A stretch of 16,881 nt of DNA. It comes from Planctomycetaceae bacterium (GTDB taxonomy: Bacteria > Planctomycetota > Planctomycetia > Planctomycetales > Planctomycetaceae). Location of the stretch: assembly GCA_947463775.1 (NCBI GenBank), contig CANHVD010000045.1, forward strand, positions 1 through 16,881, written 5' to 3'. The notes below the pieces were generated by a model that worked only from the letters and a program-made list of their open reading frames with translations, made no database searches and was not told the DNA's origin. Below are positions 1 to 5,653 of this stretch, piece by piece; position 1 is the stretch's first letter, and the number at the start of each line of letters is the position of its first letter. Made by a program: the position numbers and the translations under genes.

Positions 1-807
1 ATCAGCTCCTTCACCCGCGATCAGGGCTGGGGAATGGGCAAGCATGTGGGGGCCATCCCAAGTCTGGTTGGCGGACATGAGATAGAATTGTCGCATGCAG
101 GTAAGGTGTTTCGAGTCACCAAAGAATCACTTCAGCGCTGGTTGGGCTGGATGGCTCATGTTCAGCGAGAACAGTACCTCGTATGGCTGCCGGCCTGCTT
201 CGTCGGACTGGCGCTGCCGAGCATGTTGTCGGTCCAATTTTTGACTCGTGGAACTGTCCCCGCGAACAAATGGGAAGCAGCCAGCATGACGGCCGGCGGC
301 GTCAGAGAAGCGGTGGGATCAACCTGGGGACAGACGTTCTGGTATTTGACCTTGTTCTGCGGACTACTGATTCTGGCGACAAGTATGGCGACGACCGCTG
401 ATGGGTTCCTGCGGCGCTGGGTCGATGTTTTCTGGACCGCCAGCAAGCGTCTGCAAAAATGGGACACTCGGCACATTGGTCGGCTCTATTTTGGTGTGTT
501 GTGCGCCTATTTTGCGCTGGGGCTGACGACGCTGATCCTGTTCCAGAATGGCGAGACGCTGCTGACGACGGCAACCGGCATGTTTTACAACTATGCTTTA
601 GGCTTCAGTTGCCTGCACACACTGGTGGTCAATACGACATTGTTGCCACAGGAGTTGCGGCCTCGATTGTGGCAGCGAATTTCACTTGTCCTTGGCGCAG
701 TCTTTTTTCTAACGATCGGTGTACTGGCGACCTACTCTGCAGTGCCGAACCTTAAGGCAGAAGCCCAGAAGATGTTTGGCAGCAAAGCGAACGTAGTGGC
801 CAAATGA
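1..807 (+). CDS. 3' part of a multi-pass membrane transporter, probably Nramp-like (5' end outside window)
   Basis: The frame is open from base 1 (it reads ISSFTRDQGWG before the first Met at 34), so the start lies upstream of the window and 268 C-terminal residues are visible. About five hydrophobic segments can be seen: around LVWLPACFVGLALPSML, FWYLTLFCGLLILATSM, LYFGVLCAYFALGLTTLI, the stretch ending LHTLVVNTTLLP, and LVLGAVFFLTIGVLATY. They are joined by short basic loops, and the protein ends in a polar tail. The composition and the loop GWGMGKHVGAIPSLVGG recall planctomycete proteins annotated as Nramp-family divalent metal transporters, which would import Mn2+/Fe2+ across the inner membrane. 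The diagnostic Nramp metal-site motif (DPGN) would be in the missing N-terminal half, so the family call is from memory of homologues. Another solute symporter family is possible. Confidence 0.6.
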   Translation: MSSFTRDQGWGMGKHVGAIPSLVGGHEIELSHAGKVFRVTKESLQRWLGWMAHVQREQYLVWLPACFVGLALPSMLSVQFLTRGTVPANKWEAASMTAGGVREAVGSTWGQTFWYLTLFCGLLILATSMATTADGFLRRWVDVFWTASKRLQKWDTRHIGRLYFGVLCAYFALGLTTLILFQNGETLLTTATGMFYNYALGFSCLHTLVVNTTLLPQELRPRLWQRISLVLGAVFFLTIGVLATYSAVPNLKAEAQKMFGSKANVVAK

Positions 808-1082
808 GTCGCGGGAGACGTCAAACGGGGGCCAGGTGAAGAGCTCATAGGTGAGTTGACAGTTCCTGAGAAGACGATGACAGCGACAACCGGGTTACAT
901 GAACTCGCGAATCATCCCACAAGTATTAGCAACGAGGGACGAGACTTTTCCCGTGTCGCTCGTGAACTGTTTTAGGCTTTGTCGGCTGGCGTCACCCCAC
1001 CATGTGTGTGTTTTGGTTTTCCCGGCGATGTCGTTGATGTCGTATCGCGCGATCTCGGAGGGCTGACGCCATGCCGCTCGCC

Positions 1083-1955
1083 TTATTGTCCGCGACGTTC
1101 GCGATAGTCTAACTGGCCTTGCCAGCCAAGTTTGCGATGGAGGGTTCCGTAGTAACTGTGTCCCGGAAGCCGAATCAGTTTCAGAGTTGGCTCGGCGCGA
1201 GACACTTCGACCACTTCGTTTGCGCCCAGAGGTCTGCGGATTTGTCCGTCGATCACCACCATGACGCCGGGTGGAGCGTCCTTGACCGACAGACGAAATA
1301 TGCGGTCTGCCGAGTCCACAATCGGGCGAATGGTCAAGGTATGCGGGCAGATCGGCGTGATTGCAAAGACCTTGAGTTCCTGCCTTAGGATGGGGCCACC
1401 GGCCGACAAATTGTGAGCCGTAGAGCCCACCGGAGTGCTGATGATGAGGCCGTCGCAACTGAATGTCGTGACATCCTCGTCATCGATGCGAAGAGTGATG
1501 TCCAGCATCTTCAAAGCACCGCCACAGGTCACAGTGACTTCATTGAGTCCAAGGTCGGTGACAATTGAACCGTCAGCTTGATGATGGGAACAGCGAAACA
1601 TCAGGTGTTCAATGATGGAATACTGTCCGCGTTTTAATGCTGGCAGCCCCTTCCGAAATTCTGCGGGACTGAGGTCCGTGAGGAAGCCCAGACGACCAAG
1701 ATTGACGCCGATGATCGGCAATTGACGTTGTCCCAATTGCCGGCATCCACGGAGAATGCTGCCATCGCCACCCAACACTACGACCATATCCGCAATGAGA
1801 TCTTCGGGAATCTGTTCGTTCGCGGAGAAAACGCCCACGACCTCAACGTCACGCACTCCCGCCAGATAAGCTTTCAGATCACTCCACGCGGAGAGGATGT
1901 CCGGTCGGTCGCTGCCGGTCAAAACAATGATTCTGAGCAAGTGCTGGTCTCTCAT
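1083..1955 (-). CDS. nadK: NAD kinase (ATP:NAD+ 2'-phosphotransferase)
   Basis: This cytoplasmic enzyme phosphorylates NAD+ to NADP+ and sets the NADP(H) pool. The 290-aa product has the expected length. It shows the family motifs in order: GGDGS (residues 62-66, nucleotide binding, with the catalytic Asp), NLGRLGFLTD (85-94), the NE pair of LNEVTV (138-139), DGLIISTPVGSTAHNLSAGGP (168-188), and a C-terminal segment around CPHTLTIRPIV. The usual Tyr of GSTAY is His here (H181). No strong Shine-Dalgarno sequence is visible before the ATG, but it gives the normal N-terminus for the family. The gene stands alone: 275 bases separate it from the convergent transporter, and the porin gene lies upstream on the same strand behind a terminator. 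Function is secure from the motifs. Confidence 0.95.
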   Translation of the reverse strand: MRDQHLLRIIVLTGSDRPDILSAWSDLKAYLAGVRDVEVVGVFSANEQIPEDLIADMVVVLGGDGSILRGCRQLGQRQLPIIGVNLGRLGFLTDLSPAEFRKGLPALKRGQYSIIEHLMFRCSHHQADGSIVTDLGLNEVTVTCGGALKMLDITLRIDDEDVTTFSCDGLIISTPVGSTAHNLSAGGPILRQELKVFAITPICPHTLTIRPIVDSADRIFRLSVKDAPPGVMVVIDGQIRRPLGANEVVEVSRAEPTLKLIRLPGHSYYGTLHRKLGWQGQLDYRERRGQ

Positions 1956-2101
1956 GCTTGTGACTTCATTCCAGAACGAAATTGATCGTTCCCGTATCGC
2001 AAACGAGTTATAGACGCTCCGTTAATCACTCACCAGCGCAGGGGCGATGGGGCGAGGGATGAAGTTTATGATTGGCTGCGATGGCGTCCGCTGAAGGCCG
2101 G

Positions 2102-2146
2102 ATGCAAAACGAAAAACCGCAGCGAAACACAAGGTCTCGCTGCGGT
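2102..2146 (-). terminator. Rho-independent terminator of the porin gene
   Basis: A perfect 10-bp inverted repeat (ACCGCAGCGA at 2116-2125, TCGCTGCGGT at 2137-2146) has an 11-base loop. Read on the minus strand it is followed directly by TTTTTCGTTTTG. It begins 46 bases after the porin stop codon and insulates the porin transcript from nadK. Confidence 0.9.
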
Positions 2147-2192
2147 CTGTGGTGTGAATTCAGAGGAAGGCTAAGCCTTCACTGAAGTCAGA

Positions 2193-3572
2193 TTAGTAAG
2201 TGACGATCGCGTCGATACCGAACACGGTCTGGTTGAACAGAGCATCGTGGCCTGCTCCACCGGCACCGTTGGCACCTGGCGCCCACATGTGACGAACTTC
2301 AGGTCGAATAACCAGCTTGTCCATCGGAGTGATATTCACACCGTAGGTCATCGTGTTATAGGAAGTGCCGTCAGCTTTGTACCATTCCTGACGAGCACCA
2401 GCTTTGACCTTGTCGTTGATCGTGTAGAACAAGTAGTTGATCAGACCGGTTGAGTTATCAGCAGTCGCTGTGGCATTGCCGAAGTCGTAACCCAGGTCGC
2501 TGGCACCATTTGTGCCCAGGATGTCGAACTGGTGCACGCTCTGCCAGTTGTCATCCCAGTTCTGTGACAGGATGAGGCTGTTGATGGCTCCGTCGCCACG
2601 CAGACCGAAGTTGCCAACCGTTGACATGTAGGTCAAAGTTGTTGATTCGGACAGGGTGTAGATGAAACCGCCCAACCATGCGCTGCCGCCCTGGAAGCGG
2701 TCAAACCCGGTGTCCATACCCAGTGTCCATCCGCCCAACACTTGCAGGTTGTCACCGGCAGTGTAGGTACCCAGAGCACCGGTATGAGTAAACGGTTCGC
2801 TGTTGTAGAAGGTCAACTGACGGCTGAGGAAGAAGTTGCCACCAGAAGGAATTACTTCGTAGCCGACTGGGGTGTAGAAGTGACCCAGTTTCACTGACAA
2901 GTCACCTGTTGCGACTTCAGCGTACAACTGAGGCAGAGCCCATTCGTACGTGCCATGGTCCCAACCGTTCAGATAGTCGTATCGACCAGGATTGTTACCG
3001 AATGACTGAGCTTCATTACCGTCAACACCGTACATCATTTCAGCTCGGAAGCCGAGGCCGACGCCGTTGCTGCCGTCAGCAGTCTTGTTCAAATACAAGC
3101 CCTGCTGGTTGAGGTTGAACTTGTTCCATTCGTTGCCACGTGGGTTTGAGCCAGCACCGAATCGAACATCGTTGAACTGGCCGTTACCTGTGAAGGCACC
3201 GTCCGGTCCGTCCTGGTAGCCGAACTGAGTCCAGCCACCAAATTCGATTCCGCTGCCTGATTCGCCGAAGAGATCACAGCCTTCGCCGCAACCGTCTCCA
3301 CAGCCTTCGCCGCAGACATCGGAAAGTGGATCTGCACATCCGTCATCACAGACGGAGGCTGGTGCACAGCAGCTCGCGCTGTCATTGCAGCAGCTCATCG
3401 AAGCCAATTGGTCGGTCAGTTTTTGACCGGCATCGGCAAAAATCTGTTCGCAGTTTTGACAGTCTCCGCATCCTGGAGTGCAGCCCCCGTCAGCGAAAGC
3501 GGTATTGTTTACCGCGATTCCACCAACAAGTGCCATACTCGCGATGAGCGACTTCCATGATCGTCGGACCAT
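2193..3572 (-). CDS. Exported BBP2-like outer-membrane beta-barrel porin with Cys-rich N-terminus
   Basis: The start at 3572 is chosen because GAGG lies 8 bases upstream. An in-frame ATG 24 bases earlier has no comparable site. The 459-aa product has a signal peptide (basic MVRRSWK, then a hydrophobic core) with likely cleavage at TAFA-D (27/28). Residues 31-99 contain 14 cysteines, several as CC pairs and as a C-G-D/E-G-C repeat (87-99). From about residue 108 on, the protein is rich in Gly, Asn and aromatic residues, with alternating hydrophobic strands. It contains FGGWTQFGYQ and KLGHFYTPVGYEVIP and ends in Tyr, the usual last residue of an outer-membrane barrel. This fits the BBP2 (PF07642) porin-like family common in planctomycetes. 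It probably forms a passive channel in the outer membrane, with the Cys-rich segment in the periplasm or at the surface. The substrate is unknown. Confidence 0.85.
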   Translation of the reverse strand: MVRRSWKSLIASMALVGGIAVNNTAFADGGCTPGCGDCQNCEQIFADAGQKLTDQLASMSCCNDSASCCAPASVCDDGCADPLSDVCGEGCGDGCGEGCDLFGESGSGIEFGGWTQFGYQDGPDGAFTGNGQFNDVRFGAGSNPRGNEWNKFNLNQQGLYLNKTADGSNGVGLGFRAEMMYGVDGNEAQSFGNNPGRYDYLNGWDHGTYEWALPQLYAEVATGDLSVKLGHFYTPVGYEVIPSGGNFFLSRQLTFYNSEPFTHTGALGTYTAGDNLQVLGGWTLGMDTGFDRFQGGSAWLGGFIYTLSESTTLTYMSTVGNFGLRGDGAINSLILSQNWDDNWQSVHQFDILGTNGASDLGYDFGNATATADNSTGLINYLFYTINDKVKAGARQEWYKADGTSYNTMTYGVNITPMDKLVIRPEVRHMWAPGANGAGGAGHDALFNQTVFGIDAIVTY

Positions 3573-4099
3573 TTTCAATCCCTCGCGTTCATCCATGAAT
3601 TCTCAGGCCTCGCATTCCTCCCGAATGCCTTGAGCCCTTCGAACTTGGTCAACTTGTGAGCAGGCAGCGTCGGAGTCACTGCGTTCGACACTTCCTGCAA
3701 CCTTCAATCCCTGAGCCCACACGATGTGGTTAAAACTCATTCCGGGGGGTTTCGTGGGTATCGACGTCGCCTTTTGCATGAGGCAAGGACTTTGCTGCCC
3801 AAAGTTGTGCCATTCTGAATCAAGATGACGCAGACGGCGTACAAAGTTTCTGATCTGCCAGGTCAACGAATGAGGCAAAGCTGACCTACTCTCTCTATTG
3901 TGACTGAAAAACGGTCATTTAGTGGCTAATGTTCAGCAGTGCGTCGTGGCTGACGGCATCAAACTCTCAACGAGCGGGGCCCACTCTCAAAGAAAAGGTC
4001 TCGCAGAAAAACCAGTGTTTTAAGAATACTGGAGAGATTTTTTGAATTTCAGGATACTCTTTGCGAACCTATTGAGACGATCCTGCGTCTGAGGGGCAT
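3573..4099. other. Intergenic gap between divergent porin and short secreted ORF
   Basis: No convincing gene is visible. A 91-codon open frame on the minus strand (3603-3878) has no ribosome-binding site and no protein-like pattern. The porin promoter must lie here, but no clear -35/-10 pair stands out. One weak hairpin is present on the plus strand: CCAGTGTT (4012-4019) pairs with AATACTGG (4025-4032) through one G-U pair, with the loop TTAAG. Six T follow at 4038-4043. It resembles a terminator although no plus-strand gene precedes it. Confidence 0.4.
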
Positions 4100-4254
4100 C
4101 GGACAGTGTCCGTCGGTGCTCGGGGTGTATCTTCTACTGAACACTTTTTTAGATGACCGAACTTGTCGGGAACACAGTCGTTTCCGACGCCAATTCTTGC
4201 CGCCGACGTGCGGCATTCATCAGTGACTCGCAATTTCTGTGACAAAAAGTCACA
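4100..4254 (+). promoter_or_regulatory. Cluster of four inverted repeats upstream of the short secreted ORF
   Basis: Four inverted repeats lie within 155 bases. First, CGGACA-G-TGTCCG (4100-4112) is an odd-centred 13-base palindrome. Second, GTCGGGAA (4165-4172) pairs with TTTCCGAC (4181-4188) through one G-U pair. Third, TGCCGC (4198-4203) pairs with GCGGCA (4210-4215). Fourth, TGTGAC (4238-4243) pairs with GTCACA (4249-4254) across AAAAA. The last resembles a CRP/FNR-type half-site pair (TGTGA...TCACA) but has a spacer of 7 instead of 6, and it sits 28 bases before the ATG at 4283. They could be operators or a folded leader RNA. Presence is seen; function is inferred. Confidence 0.5.
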
Positions 4255-4282
4255 AACGCGGGACAAATTTGGAGGCAGAACA

Positions 4283-4600
4283 ATGCTGCTCAACACAACG
4301 ATTCATGCTCTGGTTGCATCTACACAGGCCGTCGCGGCCCATGTGATTGCCGGACTGTTCGTCGGTGCTGCCTCCCCCGTGGTATTTGCAGAGGTACCGA
4401 AACAGGAACGCATAAAGCGCTCGATGCGCTGGCGTTATCTGTCAGGACAACCGGCCGGCGATAGTAAGCAGTGTTGTGGAGGACTCTCCAAACGCTGCCA
4501 GAATTCGCTAAGTCGCCTCAGTTCGAGATTACTCTCGAATTTGAATCGAACCCTCCATCTGGGTTCGGGTTGTCTGACCGGTACCAGCGGCAGAAGCTGA
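4283..4600 (+). CDS. Short putative secreted protein, 105 aa, unrecognised
   Basis: The start at 4283 is supported by a perfect GGAGG seven bases upstream. An earlier in-frame ATG at 4163 has no such site and would place the inverted-repeat cluster inside the gene. The first 36 residues look like a signal peptide: a long Ala/Val/Leu-rich core (VAAHVIAGLFVGAASPVV) ending in VFA before EVPK, a plausible signal peptidase site. The rest is basic and Ser/Arg/Leu-rich with three Cys (CC and RC), and I recognise no domain. The end of the frame reads less like a protein than the overlapping +1 frame at 4471-4785, so the gene may be frameshifted or decayed. It lies 336 bases before the ECF sigma gene on the same strand. 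No link to that gene is shown. Confidence 0.5.
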   Translation: MLLNTTIHALVASTQAVAAHVIAGLFVGAASPVVFAEVPKQERIKRSMRWRYLSGQPAGDSKQCCGGLSKRCQNSLSRLSSRLLSNLNRTLHLGSGCLTGTSGRS

Positions 4601-4936
4601 AAAGCAGTTTCGATGCACAGCCTCGCATGAGGCGATGTTCAAAGGATATCTCCCGCGAACACTCGGCCTCAGAAAGTTCTGTGCAAAGAACAATGCTCCC
4701 CGTCTTCGGACGAAATCAGATCTTCTTCCGCTCGAACCGCTCGAAATGGGTCGCACACGTTGTGCCATCCATGTTCTTCGTGTGAGTTTCCGAGGCTTTC
4801 GCTGTTTCCTCAGCGTCTTTCCACCTCGCACTCACGGCTGTTCCTGCGAAAACTCATTCACGACACATCCGTTTCTGCCACTGGCAAACTCCCCGGATGC
4901 AGTGCTCGTGATTTTTCAGACTGGAGTCTGACGATA
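4601..4936 (+). other. Gap between short secreted ORF and ECF sigma gene
   Basis: No gene could be assigned. The sigma frame stays open upstream to 4760, but those codons give an atypical Cys- and Ser-rich N-terminus without a ribosome-binding site. The alternative frame that starts inside the previous ORF runs to 4785. Near the right end, CAGACT (4917-4922) and AGTCTG (4925-4930) form a tight palindrome that contains the GGAG of the sigma gene. Confidence 0.4.
4917..4930 (+). promoter_or_regulatory. Palindrome overlapping the sigma-factor ribosome-binding site
   Basis: CAGACTGGAGTCTG is a 6-2-6 inverted repeat ending six bases before the ATG at 4937. The presumed Shine-Dalgarno GGAG (4923-4926) forms its centre. 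With only two central bases it cannot fold fully as RNA, so it may be a protein-binding operator or a short hairpin with the inner pairs open. Confidence 0.35.
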
Positions 4937-5503
4937 ATGACTACTTCTACTTTGATAACTGATTCTTTGACTCCCATTGTTTTGCGAGCCCAGTCTGGTG
5001 ACCGGGATGCTTTTGGCGATCTCGTTACGCTGTTCGAATCCCGGATCTTCGGGATCGTCATGCAGCGATTGCGAAACACGGCCGAAGCTGATGAAGTGGT
5101 GCAGGAAGTCTTTCTGCGAGCATTCCGTAAGTTGCCTCAGCTTCAGGATGCTGAACGATTCGGCGGCTGGTTGTGCCAGATTGCCGTTCGGCTGTCCATT
5201 AATCGAGCTGTCCGGCGACCTAACGAAACCTGCGTTGAACCTGAGTCTTTCGATTCTGCTCAGGAGTGCGAAGACACTCCGTTCGCTGCAATGATTCGAC
5301 AGGAAGACATTGCACAGGTTCGCGAAGGATTGAGCCAGCTTGGCCGATTGGATCGGGAAACTTTGTGGGCGTTCTACTTTGAAGGCTCTTCTTTGAAGGA
5401 AATGAGCGAGCAGTTTGAAAGCCCGATTGGGACGATCAAGCGGCGATTGCACACAGCTCGAGGTCGATTGCGGGATGTCATCAGCGCGATGCAGCCTGCT
5501 TAA
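4937..5503 (+). CDS. ECF-family RNA polymerase sigma factor
   Basis: The 188-aa protein has the two-domain ECF sigma-70 architecture. Region 2 (about 25-94) contains DAFGDLVTLFESRIFGIVMQRL, DEVVQEVFLRAFRKL and the end of region 2.4, WLCQIAVRLSINRAVRR. A short acidic linker follows. Region 4 (about 125-180) contains a helix-turn-helix, EGSSLKEMSEQFESPIGTIKRRLHTARGRLRD. It would direct core polymerase to a small set of promoters recognised through the -35 and -10 elements. The start at 4937 is preferred over the longer frame from 4760: it has GGAG at a usable distance and gives the normal family N-terminus. No anti-sigma factor, zinc-finger ZAS domain or kinase is adjacent. The gene ends 44 bases before a strong terminator, so it is probably transcribed alone. 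Regulon and activating signal cannot be read here. Confidence 0.92.
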   Translation: MTTSTLITDSLTPIVLRAQSGDRDAFGDLVTLFESRIFGIVMQRLRNTAEADEVVQEVFLRAFRKLPQLQDAERFGGWLCQIAVRLSINRAVRRPNETCVEPESFDSAQECEDTPFAAMIRQEDIAQVREGLSQLGRLDRETLWAFYFEGSSLKEMSEQFESPIGTIKRRLHTARGRLRDVISAMQPA

Positions 5504-5546
5504 CGTCGGTTGCCTGTAGTAACCTTTATTAAGCCGTCCCTGAACG

Positions 5547-5586
5547 AAAAGCCCGGCCTGTCTTCGTAAGAAGCGGCCGGGCTTTT
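5547..5586. terminator. Bidirectional rho-independent terminator
   Basis: AAAAGCCCGGCC (5547-5558) and GGCCGGGCTTTT (5575-5586) form a perfect 12-bp inverted repeat with a 16-base loop. The outer A/T runs supply a U-tract in either direction. It lies between the convergent sigma gene (44 bases after its stop) and DUF1559 gene (67 bases after its stop), so it can end both transcripts. Confidence 0.92.
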
Positions 5587-5653
5587 CTGTTTATGATGTC
5601 CAATGGAATTCTGGGAACGTGTTTACAGCGAAGTAAGCATCCCCAGGTGGAAG

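Noticed and set aside
932..963. Imperfect hairpin after the transporter gene, considered as a terminator
   Set aside because: Only about nine of twelve positions pair and no U-tract follows.
895..1458. 187-aa open frame overlapping NAD kinase on the same strand
   Set aside because: It lies largely within the nadK motifs in another frame and has no protein-like pattern of its own.
4238..4254. Canonical CRP site
   Set aside because: The half-sites TGTGA and TCACA are present, but the spacer is 7 bases rather than 6. I describe it only as an inverted repeat.
4916..5452. 178-aa minus-strand open frame opposite the sigma factor, considered as a possible anti-sigma gene
   Set aside because: It has no membrane segment or anti-sigma motif and mirrors the sigma coding frame.
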